From Conexibacter arvalis (GTDB taxonomy: Bacteria; Actinomycetota; Thermoleophilia; Solirubrobacterales; Solirubrobacteraceae), in NCBI RefSeq assembly GCF_014199525.1, contig NZ_JACHNU010000006.1, positions 186,001 through 250,000 on the forward strand: a stretch of DNA of 64,000 nt, written 5' to 3'. Below the pieces are notes generated by a model. That model worked only from the letters and a program-made list of their open reading frames with translations. It did no database searches and was not told where the DNA came from. Both the position numbers and the translations under genes were made by a program. This document shows positions 44,254-55,223 of the stretch, piece by piece. Every line of letters begins with the position of its first letter. Position 1 is the first letter of the stretch.

Positions 44254-44862
44254 ATGAGCACGGGTGAGCTGGGACTGCGCGAGCGCAAGAAGGCGAGAAC
44301 GCGCCGAGCGATCGTCCGGGCGGCGCTGGAGCTGACGCTGGAGCAGGGCTTCGCGGCTGCGACGATCCCCCAGATCGCGGAGCGCGCGGACGTCGCGCCG
44401 CGCACCGTCTCGCTCTACTTCCCGCACAAGGAGGAGATCGTCTTCGACGCCGCCGACGCCCCGATCGAGCGCCTCGCCGACCGGCTCTCCGACGGCGACG
44501 GCGACCTCGTCGACCGCCTCAGCGACTGGATCGCCGACCAGGCCGCCCGCATCGACGAGGACGACGAGATCGAGCGCCTGCGCCATCGCGCGATCGCGAC
44601 CGACCCCGACCTGCGGATGCGCGACCGGCTGCTGATGGAGGCGGCCGAGGAGCGGATCGCGGCGGCCGTCGCGGCCGAGCTGGGCTCGCGGCCGGACGCC
44701 GTCGGCCCGCGCGTCTTCGCGACCGCGACGCTCGGCATCCTCGCGACCCTCCGCAGCGCCTTCGTCGCCGCCGGGCCCGACGACGGCCGCGCCGCCGCGG
44801 AGCTGACCCGCGGCCTCGCCTTCCTGCGCGGCGGCCTCGCCGCGCTGCGCGAGAGCGGCTGA
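44254..44862 (+). CDS. TetR family regulator divergent from MMPL
   Basis: This 202-residue protein has a standard TetR HTH at residues about 10-57 (RKKARTRRAIVRAALELTLEQGFAAATIPQIAERADVAPRTVSLYFPHKEEI) and an acidic linker (SDGDGDLVDRLSDWIADQAARIDEDDEIE) leading to the ligand-binding helices. The ATG has a weak ribosome-binding site. By position it represses itself and the MMPL exporter. It converges with the quinone oxidoreductase gene. Confidence 0.88.
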   Translation: MSTGELGLRERKKARTRRAIVRAALELTLEQGFAAATIPQIAERADVAPRTVSLYFPHKEEIVFDAADAPIERLADRLSDGDGDLVDRLSDWIADQAARIDEDDEIERLRHRAIATDPDLRMRDRLLMEAAEERIAAAVAAELGSRPDAVGPRVFATATLGILATLRSAFVAAGPDDGRAAAELTRGLAFLRGGLAALRESG

Positions 44863-44870
44863 GCGACCGC

Positions 44871-44890
44871 CGCGCCGCAATCACGGCGCG
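44871..44890. terminator. Possible bidirectional hairpin terminator
   Basis: CGCGCCG (44871-44877) and CGGCGCG (44884-44890) form a seven-pair stem with a six-base loop between the convergent TetR and oxidoreductase genes. No T-run is present, so the call is tentative. Confidence 0.4.
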
Positions 44891-44908
44891 CCCGGGGCGC
44901 GCTGACCG

Positions 44909-45835
44909 CTACGGCACGAGCACGACCTTGCCGCGCAGCTCGCCGGCCTCGCTGCGGCGATGGACCTCGGCGAGCTCGCTCAGCGGCAGCGACTCCGCCC
45001 AGTCGACGGCGAGCGCGCCGGCGTCGACGAGCGCCACCAGCTCGGCCAGCTGCGCGCGATCGTTGCGGGCGACGAAGTGCGTCGTCTCGACGCCGGCGCC
45101 GCGCGGCGTCTCGACCGGCGTCGCGATCGAGACGGCGCGCCCGCCCGGCCGCACGAGCGCGACGAGCGCGGCCGCCGCGGCGGGGTCGATCGGCGCCAGG
45201 TTGAGCAGCACGTCGACCGGGCCGCGGACGGCGTCCGCGACGGCGACGGCGGTGTAGTCGACCAGCTCGTCGGCGCCCTGCCCCCGGACGGCGTCGGCGC
45301 TGCGGGGACTGGCGGTCGCGATCACGTGGGCGCCGCGCCGCTTGGCGAGCTGCACGACGAAGCCGCCGACGCCGCCGCCGGCGCCGTTGACGAGCACCCG
45401 CTCCCGGGCCGCGACGCGCCCGTGCTCGACGACCGCCTGCCACGCGGTCAGGCCGGCGACCGGGAGCGCAGCCGCCGCCTCCAGCGGGATCGACGACGGC
45501 GCGGCGGCGAACAGCTCGGCCGAGGCGGCGACGTACTCGGCGGCCGCCCCGCCGGCGTCGAGCCGCCCGACGACGCGGTCGCCGACCGAGAAGCGACCTC
45601 CGGCGCCCGCGCCGAGCGCCTCGACCGTCCCCGCGACGTCCCAGCCGAGCGCATACGGCAGCCGCGTCGCGATCACGTCGCGCAGCCAGCCGGCGCGCAG
45701 CGCCGCCTCGCTGGGGTTGAACGACGTAGCGGCGACGCGCACCAGCAGCTCGCCGGGCCCAGGCACCGGCCGCGGCAGGTCGTCGATGCGGATGACGGAG
45801 GGATCTCCGTGCCGGTGGATGCGCGCTGATCTCAT
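44909..45835 (-). CDS. NADPH:quinone oxidoreductase-like MDR enzyme
   Basis: This 308-residue zinc-free medium-chain dehydrogenase has SFNPSEAALRAGW, LGWDVAGTVEALG and the nucleotide-binding motif VNGAGGGVGGFVVQLAKRRGA (residues about 149-169). The structural-zinc cysteines are absent, as in quinone oxidoreductase/enoyl reductase-like members. It uses NADPH to reduce quinones or enones in the cytoplasm. It is divergent from an AraC regulator across a 90-base gap, a common arrangement for such redox genes. Confidence 0.9.
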   Translation of the reverse strand: MRSARIHRHGDPSVIRIDDLPRPVPGPGELLVRVAATSFNPSEAALRAGWLRDVIATRLPYALGWDVAGTVEALGAGAGGRFSVGDRVVGRLDAGGAAAEYVAASAELFAAAPSSIPLEAAAALPVAGLTAWQAVVEHGRVAARERVLVNGAGGGVGGFVVQLAKRRGAHVIATASPRSADAVRGQGADELVDYTAVAVADAVRGPVDVLLNLAPIDPAAAAALVALVRPGGRAVSIATPVETPRGAGVETTHFVARNDRAQLAELVALVDAGALAVDWAESLPLSELAEVHRRSEAGELRGKVVLVP

Positions 45836-45925
45836 GCCTGGACCGTATGGACCGACCCGAGGACGATCAATGGCTTTTCGTCTCGATTCGATGTCCGAGC
45901 GTCTCCGCCCGATACGATCGCGCGC

Positions 45926-46855
45926 GTGGACCCGCTGAGCGACGTGATCGCGCTGATGCGCACCGGCGAGGCGCGCTCGGCGCGCGTCGAGTGGCACGCG
46001 CCGTGGAGCCAGCGGTTCCGCTCGGTGCCGGGTTCGGCCGGCTTCCAGGTGATCCTCCAGGGCAGCTGTTGGCTGCTGCGTCCCGATGCGCCCGCCCTGC
46101 CGCTCGGCGTCGGCGACATCGTGTTCGTGCCGCGCGGGGCCGGCCACACGCTCGCCGACGACCCGCTGACGAGCGCGACCGCGCCGGCCTGCGACCCCGA
46201 CGACCCGGGCGCCGCCCAGCGCCACGCCGCCGCGATCGTCGGCGACGACGGCGGCGCCCGGCCGGCGACGGTGACGCTCTGCGGCGCCTACCGACTCGAT
46301 CCCGAGCGCGCCCACCCGCTGCTCGACGACCTGCCCGAGGTCGTCCACCTGCCCGCCCGCGTCGGCGACCGCCCCGAGCTGCGCGCCGCCGTGGAGCTGC
46401 TGGGCGCGGAGCTGGAGCGGCCGCGACCCGGCATCGACGCGATCGTCCCCGCGCTGCTCGACACGCTCCTGCTCTACATCCTGCGCGCCTGGCTCGACGA
46501 CGCGCCCCCGCGCGGGCGCGACGGCGGCTGGGCGGCGGCGCTCGCCGACCCGCCGGTCGCAGCCGCCCTGCACGCCGTCCACCGCGATCCCGCACGGCCG
46601 TGGACGGTCGCGACGCTCGCCGCCGAGGCCGGGCTGTCGCGCGCGCCGTTCGCGCGACGGTTCGCCGCGCTCGTCGGCCAGCCGCCGGCGAGCTACCTGA
46701 CCTGGTGGCGGATGACGATCGCCGCGCGCCTGCTGGAGGAGTCCGACGCCCCGCTGAGCGCCGTCGCCGCCCGCGTCGGCTACGGCTCCGAGTACGCCTT
46801 CGCGAAGGCGTTCAAGCGCCGCCACGGGATCTCACCCGGGCGCTACCGGCGGTGA
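45926..46855 (+). CDS. AraC family regulator with N-terminal cupin domain
   Basis: This 309-residue protein has an N-terminal cupin sensor (Cupin_6 type: GFQVILQGSCWLLRPDAPALPLGVGDIVFVPRGAGHTL) and a C-terminal double HTH AraC domain (TVATLAAEAGLSRAPFARRFAALVGQPPASYLTWWRMTIAARLL, then VAARVGYGSEYAFAKAFKRRHGISPGRYR). The start is a GTG. It is divergent from the quinone oxidoreductase and probably controls it, a pairing often seen for reactive-compound responses. Confidence 0.9.
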   Translation: MDPLSDVIALMRTGEARSARVEWHAPWSQRFRSVPGSAGFQVILQGSCWLLRPDAPALPLGVGDIVFVPRGAGHTLADDPLTSATAPACDPDDPGAAQRHAAAIVGDDGGARPATVTLCGAYRLDPERAHPLLDDLPEVVHLPARVGDRPELRAAVELLGAELERPRPGIDAIVPALLDTLLLYILRAWLDDAPPRGRDGGWAAALADPPVAAALHAVHRDPARPWTVATLAAEAGLSRAPFARRFAALVGQPPASYLTWWRMTIAARLLEESDAPLSAVAARVGYGSEYAFAKAFKRRHGISPGRYRR

Positions 46856-46957
46856 CCGCCCGCCGCCGGCGCCGTCCGTGCGAGCGGCGCAGCGTCAGGA
46901 GGATCGGCGGACGGCGCATGGTAGACAGAGGGGTATGGTCGGTCGCGAGCAGCATCC

Positions 46958-48649
46958 TTGACGGCGACGCGTCGTCTCCGCACATGGCGGCGCCCGGCGC
47001 TGCTCGCGCTCGCCGCCGTCGCCGGCCTGCTCGTCGCACTCGCGGCGCTCGCGCTCGTCGTGCGGCTGCTGCATGACGGCGAGGCGCTGCCAGGGACGGA
47101 GATCGCCGGGATCTCGGCCTCCGGCATGTCGGGCGACGAGCTGCGCAGGAGGCTGGCCGCGGCGACCGACCCGCAGCGGCCGCTGGTCGTCGTCGCCGGC
47201 GAGCGGACGTTGCGGATCCGCCCCGCGCGCGCCGGCTACGCCGTCGACCTCGACGGGTCGGTCGAGCGGGCGCTCGACGCCGGCCGCGGCGGCGCGCTCG
47301 GCGGACTCCCGGCGACGCTGAAGGGGCTGGTCGCGAGCCGCGACGTCGCGCTCGCGGCGACGGTCGACCCGAGCGCGCTCGACCGCGCGGTCGCGTCGCT
47401 CGCGCGCCGGGTCGACCGCCCCTCCTTCCCCGGCAGGCTGGAGATATCCGACGACGGCACGCGGGTCGACGCCGAGCCGCCGCGCGCGGGCCGCAGACTC
47501 GACCGCGCCCAGCTGCGCGAACGGCTGCGGGCGGCGATGCTCGGCCGCGCGCCCGGCCCGGTGCGGGTCGCGGTGCGCGAGCGCCCGGTCGTCTCGGCCG
47601 CCGAGGTCGACGACGTGGTCGCCGACGCGGAGCTGCTGCTGAGCAGACCGCTCGTGCTCGCGGGCGGCGGCGAGCCGCTGCCGCTGGAGCCGGCGAGGCT
47701 CGCCGGCGTGCTCGTGCTGGAGCCGCTCGACGGCGGCCGTCGCGTCCGCCTCGGCGTCGACGACGAGCAGCTCTCCGCGCTCGTCGCGCGCGTCGCCGAG
47801 CAGCGCGACCGGCCGCCGCGCGACGCGCGCGTCGAGGCCCCCGCGCGGGCGACGACCGTCGACGGCAAGGGCGACCTGACGTGGAGACCGCAGCCGGCCG
47901 ACGTGAGCGTCGAGCCGGCCGCCGCCGGGCGGACCGTCGACCGGGAGGCGCTGAGCAGGTCGATCGCGCGCGCCGTCCACAGCGGCTCCCACCGCGCGAG
48001 GCTCCCGGTCGAGCGCGCGGAGCCGCAGGTCACGACGGCGCAGGCGCGCGAGGTCTCGCACCTGATCGGCACCTTCACGACCTACTACGAGGGCGGCCAG
48101 CCGCGCGTGACGAACATCCGCACGATGGCGGCGACGGTCGACGGGACGCGCGTCGCCCCCGGCGAGCGGTTCTCGCTCAACGGCGTCGTCGGCGAGCGGA
48201 CCCGCGCGAAGGGCTACGTCCCGGCGCCGTTCATCGCCGACGGCAGACTGGTGCCGTCGGTCGGCGGCGGCGTCTCGCAGTTCGCGACGACGATCTACAA
48301 CGCGGCCTTCTTCGCCGGCCTCCAGCTCGACACCAGCCAGCCGCACAGCCTCTACATCGACCGCTATCCGCCCGGCCGTGAGGCGACGCTCAACTACCCC
48401 GACATCGACCTCGCCTGGACCAACGACACCGGCGCGCCGGTGCTCGTGCGCGCCTCCGCCGACGAGACGTCGGTCACCGTCAGCCTCTACGGGAACAACG
48501 GCGGGCGCACCGTCACCGCCGAGACCGGCAGCCGCCGTCCGGTCCCCGGCGGCGACTTCGCGATCGACGTCACGCGGGTCGTCAGATACGGCGACGGCCG
48601 CACCGACCGCTCGACGCGCACGACGACCTACGACCTGCTCGACGAGTAG
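46958..48649 (+). CDS. VanW family protein with peptidoglycan-binding-like N-terminal domains
   Basis: This 563-residue membrane-anchored protein has an N-terminal helix (residues about 14-38), two beta-rich PG_binding_4/YoaR-like domains (GEALPGTEIAGISASGMSGDEL onward) and a C-terminal VanW domain: ITNxRTMAAT-like VTNIRTMAATVDGTRVAPGERFSLN, VGERTRAKGY, VGGGVSQFATTIYNAAFFAGLQ and RYPPGREATL. The family is linked to glycopeptide-resistance clusters, but biochemical function is unclear. The TTG start at 46958 is uncertain: it overlaps the stop of an eight-codon reading frame starting at 46935 (TTGA). Confidence 0.85.
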   Translation: MTATRRLRTWRRPALLALAAVAGLLVALAALALVVRLLHDGEALPGTEIAGISASGMSGDELRRRLAAATDPQRPLVVVAGERTLRIRPARAGYAVDLDGSVERALDAGRGGALGGLPATLKGLVASRDVALAATVDPSALDRAVASLARRVDRPSFPGRLEISDDGTRVDAEPPRAGRRLDRAQLRERLRAAMLGRAPGPVRVAVRERPVVSAAEVDDVVADAELLLSRPLVLAGGGEPLPLEPARLAGVLVLEPLDGGRRVRLGVDDEQLSALVARVAEQRDRPPRDARVEAPARATTVDGKGDLTWRPQPADVSVEPAAAGRTVDREALSRSIARAVHSGSHRARLPVERAEPQVTTAQAREVSHLIGTFTTYYEGGQPRVTNIRTMAATVDGTRVAPGERFSLNGVVGERTRAKGYVPAPFIADGRLVPSVGGGVSQFATTIYNAAFFAGLQLDTSQPHSLYIDRYPPGREATLNYPDIDLAWTNDTGAPVLVRASADETSVTVSLYGNNGGRTVTAETGSRRPVPGGDFAIDVTRVVRYGDGRTDRSTRTTTYDLLDE

Positions 48650-48654
48650 CGCAC

Positions 48655-48682
48655 AGAGGGCCCCGCCGGAGCGGGGCCCTCT
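48655..48682. terminator. Bidirectional terminator between VanW and katG
   Basis: A perfect 12-pair stem, AGAGGGCCCCGC (48655-48666) with GCGGGGCCCTCT (48671-48682), closes a CGGA tetraloop. It lies between the convergent stops at 48649 and 48716 and can serve both genes. Confidence 0.85.
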
Positions 48683-48715
48683 CATCGCGATCGGGTCGGC
48701 CGGGTCGGCTCGTCC

Positions 48716-51475
<2,760 letters not shown>

Positions 51476-51476
51476 T

Positions 51477-51503
51477 CAAACTATGGATCGTGTCAAGAGT
51501 TTG
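51477..51503. promoter_or_regulatory. Inverted repeat upstream of the Fur/katG operon
   Basis: CAAACT (51477-51482) and AGTTTG (51498-51503) are inverted around a 15-base spacer immediately upstream of the Fur start. The region is markedly AT-richer than the surroundings. It is a candidate Fur-type operator, although the spacing is longer than in classical Fur boxes. Confidence 0.45.
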
Positions 51504-51535
51504 TCTCGCACCAGAGACGGCGCGTTCGCGACCAC

Positions 51536-51548
51536 GATTTGACAAATC
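51536..51548. promoter_or_regulatory. ArsR-family operator/promoter candidate
   Basis: GATTTG-A-CAAATC is a perfect inverted repeat with a single central base. It overlaps a -35-like TTGACA (51539-51544), and a weak -10-like CACGAT follows at 18 bases, close to the GTG start at 51575, so the message could be almost leaderless. Binding of the ArsR product here would be autorepression. Confidence 0.5.
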
Positions 51549-51574
51549 AGTTTTCCGAATGGCACGATCGGCCC

Positions 51575-52081
51575 GTGTCGACCGCCCGCCTCGCGATCTC
51601 GCCGCTGCGCCGCACGCTGCTCGAGCGGCTGCGCGAGCCCGCCTCGGCGACCGAGCTGGCCGGCGAGCTCGGCCTCGGCCGCCAGCGCGTCAACTACCAC
51701 CTGCGCGAGCTGGAGCGGGCCGGGCTGGTCGAGCTGGTCGAGGAGCGGCGGCGGCGCGGCTGCGTCGAGCGCGTCCTGCAGGCGCGCGAGGCGACCAGCG
51801 ACCGCGACGCGGCCGAGCACCTGATCGTCGCCGCCGCCGATCTCGTCCGCGACGTCAGCCGCATGCAGGAGGCGGCCGCCGCGGCCGGCAGACGGCTGCT
51901 GACGTTCACGCTGGAGAGTGAGGTGCGGCTCGCCGAGCCGGCCGACGTCAGCCGGCTCGGCGACGCGCTCGCGGCCGCGGTCGGCGAGGTGCTGGCGCGC
52001 TTCGACGCTCCTGCCGGCAGGAGCTACCGGATCGTCGCGGGCGGCCACCCGGCCCCCGCCCGAGGAGAGGCAGAGGGATGA
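51575..52081 (+). CDS. ArsR family winged-helix regulator
   Basis: This 168-residue protein has an ArsR-type winged helix at the N-terminus (LAISPLRRTLLERLREPASATELAGELGLGRQRVNYHLRELERAGLVELVEERRRRGCVERVLQA). The helical remainder has no cysteine metal site. Proteins of this kind coupled to SRPBCC/AHSA1 genes are common in actinobacteria. The GTG start follows the palindromic promoter. Its end overlaps the next gene (ATGA), so both are made together. Confidence 0.87.
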   Translation: MSTARLAISPLRRTLLERLREPASATELAGELGLGRQRVNYHLRELERAGLVELVEERRRRGCVERVLQAREATSDRDAAEHLIVAAADLVRDVSRMQEAAAAAGRRLLTFTLESEVRLAEPADVSRLGDALAAAVGEVLARFDAPAGRSYRIVAGGHPAPARGEAEG

Positions 52082-52638
52082 CCGACGCAGACCCCGTCGT
52101 CGTCGAGCTGACGATCGCCGCCCCCGCCGCCGAGGTGTGGCGGGCGCTGCGAGACCCTGCCGAGCTGCGCCGCTGGCACGGCTGGGATTACGACCAGCTC
52201 GACGCGGAGATCCGGGCGATCTACCTCGACGACGTCACCGCCGACGCCGAGGCGCTGACGCTCGACACCCACGGCGGCGGCCGCTTCGAGCTGGAGCCGG
52301 CCGGCGAGCGGAAGACGGTCGTGCGGCTGACGCGCGCCGCCCCCGCGGGCGCGGCGAGCTGGGACGGGATCTACGACGAGGTCAACGAGGGCTGGACGAC
52401 CTTCCTCCAGCAGCTGCGCTGCTACCTCGAGCGCCACCGCGGCCGCGAGCGGCGCAGCGCGAAGGTCGAGCGGCCCGCGGCCCTCCCCGCCGGCGAGCCG
52501 TGGTTCCGCTCCCAGCACCAGGAGGGCGTCGTGACCGCGGAGGGCGCGCTCGTGATCCGCGCCAGAGGCCACTCGGTCCTCAACGCGTGGGCGACCGACG
52601 CCGAGACGTTCGCCGCGCTCGCGGCGCGGCTCGGCTGA
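52078..52638 (+). CDS. SRPBCC/AHSA1-domain protein
   Basis: This 186-residue protein has the START-like SRPBCC fold of the AHSA1 family: VVVELTIAAPAAEVWRALRDPAELRRWHGWDYDQL at the N-terminus, a central beta part (GGGRFELEPAGERKTVVRLTRA) and the closing GWTTFLQQLRCYLERH helix. A further 60-residue region follows, which is longer than usual. The family binds small hydrophobic ligands, and function is unknown. Paired with the ArsR regulator in a two-gene operon. Confidence 0.83.
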   Translation: MTDADPVVVELTIAAPAAEVWRALRDPAELRRWHGWDYDQLDAEIRAIYLDDVTADAEALTLDTHGGGRFELEPAGERKTVVRLTRAAPAGAASWDGIYDEVNEGWTTFLQQLRCYLERHRGRERRSAKVERPAALPAGEPWFRSQHQEGVVTAEGALVIRARGHSVLNAWATDAETFAALAARLG

Positions 52639-52671
52639 GCGTCGCGGGGCGGCATTTCCGCGCCCGGCGGC

Positions 52672-54066
52672 TCAGCGCGGCAGCGCGCGCTCGACCGCGA
52701 GGCTGATGCGGCGGACGGCCTCGCTCCAGCCGCGCGCGGCGGCGCCGCCGCCGCGGCGCAGCACCGCGCGCCGGCGGGACTCCAGCCGGCGGCCGTGCGG
52801 AGGCGCGCCGGGGACGTCCTCGACCGTCAGCGCGCCGCGCGCCATCCGCGCGACCGCGAGGTCGTCGCGGGCCGACGCCTTGCCGGCCTCGACCCACGCG
52901 TAGCGGAAGGCGAGCCCGCCGGCGAGGTAGAGCGCGCTCGCGACGTGGTGGGCGCGCGGCCCGAGCGGTCTGCGCACGAGCCGCAGCAGCAGGCCGGTCG
53001 TCACCGCCCCTCTCGCGAGCTTGAAGAGAAGGCCGGGCCGCCCGGCCGTCATCGCCGCGGCGGCATGTCTCAGCCTGCGCTCGTTCAGCGACGAGAGGCC
53101 CAGCTCGGTCAGCATCGCGCCGGTCTCCAGCGTGCCGAGCGCGAGGCGCGTCGGGTGGCCCTCCGGCAGGCCGCGCGCGACGAGCACGAGGCGGGTCGCC
53201 GCCGCGCCGGTCGCGGTCGCGGTCGAGACGAAGATCGGGCCGAGCAGCAGCCGGCTGCGCGCCCACAGCGGCACCGCCGTCGCCGCCAGCAGCACGCCGG
53301 TGTAGGAGCCGAGATAGCCGCCGACGACGGCGGTCGCGCCGCCGAGCGCGCGCGCCGTCCGGCGCAGCCCCAGCAGGTCGGCGCCGACCGCGGCCCCGTC
53401 GAGCGCCGAGAAGGCGACCAGCGCCCACGCCCCCAGGTTCATCGGGGAGCGCGGCTTGACGATCCGCAGCATGTTGAGGAAGCGCGCCGGGCGGCCGAGG
53501 TCGGCGATCAGCAGCAGCGGCGCCGGCCCGACGGCGCCGAGCGCGACGGCGCGCGCGGTCCGCGCGGAGCGCTCGTCGCCGGCGGCGTCGCAGGCGAGTG
53601 CGACGAACGAGGCGCCGGAGGCGACGCCGCCGAGCCAGAAGTAGAGCGGCACCTCCCAGGTCCACACCGGCGGCTTCATCACCGGGCCCTGGACCGTCTC
53701 CGGCATCGGCGCGGCGCGGCCGCGGCGGTTGGCCTCCGCGACCTCGCCGGGCTGCGGCTCGACGCGGTAGGCGGTGTCGTCGCGGCCGAACAGGAACGAC
53801 CAGGCGGCGTCGCCCCAGCCGCGCCGTGCGAGCGCGACCTCGCCGGCCGGGGAGGCGCGCTCCCACGCGGCCGGCTCGCCGCGCGTGCCGACGGCGGGGG
53901 TCATGTCGCGCTCCCCCGCTCCGGCATGCTCGCGCGCCAGTGCGCGCTCGCGTCCGCCGCTGGTCGCCGGCGGCTCGTGCTCAGGCCGCACGGCGGGCGG
54001 CGGCGGCGTCGCGTCGAGCGGCCCCTCGGGGCGCTCGGCCGGGCGGTCGCGCCGATCGTCGCTCAT
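52672..54066 (-). CDS. nrfD: Formate dehydrogenase membrane anchor (NrfD/PsrC family)
   Basis: This 464-residue protein has a 130-residue soluble N-terminal region (disordered, then WGDAAWSFLFGRDDTAYRVEP) and an NrfD-type membrane domain beginning WEVPLYFWLGGVASGASFVAL with IADLGRPARFLNMLRIVKPRSPMNLGAWAL, the quinone-site signature. There are about eight helices. It anchors the FdhAB electron-transfer unit and exchanges electrons with the quinone pool. The ATG overlaps the beta-subunit stop (ATGA). Most respiratory formate dehydrogenases use a di-heme gamma subunit instead, so an NrfD partner is a distinguishing trait. Confidence 0.87.
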   Translation of the reverse strand: MSDDRRDRPAERPEGPLDATPPPPAVRPEHEPPATSGGRERALAREHAGAGERDMTPAVGTRGEPAAWERASPAGEVALARRGWGDAAWSFLFGRDDTAYRVEPQPGEVAEANRRGRAAPMPETVQGPVMKPPVWTWEVPLYFWLGGVASGASFVALACDAAGDERSARTARAVALGAVGPAPLLLIADLGRPARFLNMLRIVKPRSPMNLGAWALVAFSALDGAAVGADLLGLRRTARALGGATAVVGGYLGSYTGVLLAATAVPLWARSRLLLGPIFVSTATATGAAATRLVLVARGLPEGHPTRLALGTLETGAMLTELGLSSLNERRLRHAAAAMTAGRPGLLFKLARGAVTTGLLLRLVRRPLGPRAHHVASALYLAGGLAFRYAWVEAGKASARDDLAVARMARGALTVEDVPGAPPHGRRLESRRRAVLRRGGGAAARGWSEAVRRISLAVERALPR

Positions 54067-55223
54067 CGCGCCCTCCTCGCGCCGCGCCGCCGCGCGCGCC
54101 GGCCGCCGCGCCGCGGCTCCGGACTGGCGGCCCGCCGCGCCGCGCGCACGAAGGCGGCGGCGGCGAGCCCGGCCGCCGCGAGGCCGGCGCTGACGGCCGC
54201 GGCCGTCGCGGGGACGACGTTCTGCTGGATCGGCGAGTCGGCGTGCGCCGGCAGGCCGTAGCGCTCGGGCGGCTCGGTCAGCAGGAAGAAGGCGCCGAGG
54301 CCGCCGGCGAGCTGGCGCTCGGGCTCGTCGCCGGCGCCGTAGAGGTACGCGCCGTCGATCCCGCGCCGGCGCAGCGCCGCGACCCGCCCGGAGGCGATCT
54401 CGACCAGCTCGTCGTAGGGGGCGAACTGGATCGAGTCGGTCGGGCACGCCTTCGCGCAGGCCGGCTCCAGGCCGTCCTGCAGGCGGTCGTAGCAGAGCGT
54501 GCACTTGGCGGCGCGGCCGTCCTCGGGGTCGCGGTCGACGACGCCGAACGGGCACGCCGGGACGCAGTAGCCGCAGCCGTTGCAGACGTCGGGCTGCAGC
54601 ACGACGGTGTCGAACTCGGTGCGGATCAGCGCGCCGGTCGGGCAGGCGTCGAGGCAGCCGGCGTTGGTGCAGTGCTTGCAGACGTCGGACATGAAGATCC
54701 AGTCGCCCATCCGCGCGACCGCCTCGTCGACGTCGACGTGGCCGTCGCCGTCGCGGTCCTCGGCGACCGCGACGAGGTCGGGCAGCTCCTCGGCCCGCAC
54801 GCCGCCGCCGGCGCTCGCCAGCTCCGCCGGCGAGGGCCGTCTGCCGCCGCCGGCGGCCGGGATCGCCGGGACGTGGCCGCCGTCGCCGGCCGCGATCGCG
54901 GCGGCCGCCTCGGCGCGCAGCTGCGGGCTGGGCTCGAGCAGCTCGACGAAGCGGACGTGGCGCCACGTGCTGCCCGACAGCTCGCCGGTGTGGTCGTAGG
55001 AGGCGCCCTTGCGGAACTGCGCGCCGTCGGCCGGCAGGTCGTTCCACTGCTTGCAGGCGACCTCGCAGGCCTTGCAGCCGATGCAGACGGTCGTGTCGGT
55101 GAAGAAGCCCATCCGGCGGGCGCCCTCGCGATGGAGCGCGACCTCGGTCGGCGGCGCCGAGGTGGCGGTGCGGGCCTCCGAGCCGGTTCCTCCGACCGCG
55201 GGCGAGACCGCGTGCCGAGTCAT
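54063..55223 (-). CDS. Formate dehydrogenase iron-sulfur (beta) subunit with EF-hand loop
   Basis: This 386-residue electron-transfer subunit has cysteine sets for four [4Fe-4S] clusters: C47/C50/C53/C57, C182/C185/C190/C194, C214/C217/C220/C224 and a last group including C241/C244/C256/C260. A single hydrophobic helix near the C-terminus (about 338-360) resembles the anchor of FdnH, followed by a very basic tail. Between the first and second cluster groups lies an insert of about 70 residues containing DRDGDGHVDVDE (156-167), a textbook EF-hand calcium loop. It passes electrons from FdhA to the NrfD anchor. Start overlaps fdhA (ATGA). Confidence 0.9.
   Translation of the reverse strand: MTRHAVSPAVGGTGSEARTATSAPPTEVALHREGARRMGFFTDTTVCIGCKACEVACKQWNDLPADGAQFRKGASYDHTGELSGSTWRHVRFVELLEPSPQLRAEAAAAIAAGDGGHVPAIPAAGGGRRPSPAELASAGGGVRAEELPDLVAVAEDRDGDGHVDVDEAVARMGDWIFMSDVCKHCTNAGCLDACPTGALIRTEFDTVVLQPDVCNGCGYCVPACPFGVVDRDPEDGRAAKCTLCYDRLQDGLEPACAKACPTDSIQFAPYDELVEIASGRVAALRRRGIDGAYLYGAGDEPERQLAGGLGAFFLLTEPPERYGLPAHADSPIQQNVVPATAAAVSAGLAAAGLAAAAFVRAARRAASPEPRRGGRRARRRGARRAR

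Noticed and set aside
41226-44267. A 1013-codon frame on the plus strand opposite the ATP-grasp and MMPL genes
   Set aside because: Low-complexity Arg/Asp/His-rich product spanning two genuine minus-strand genes; no homology pattern.
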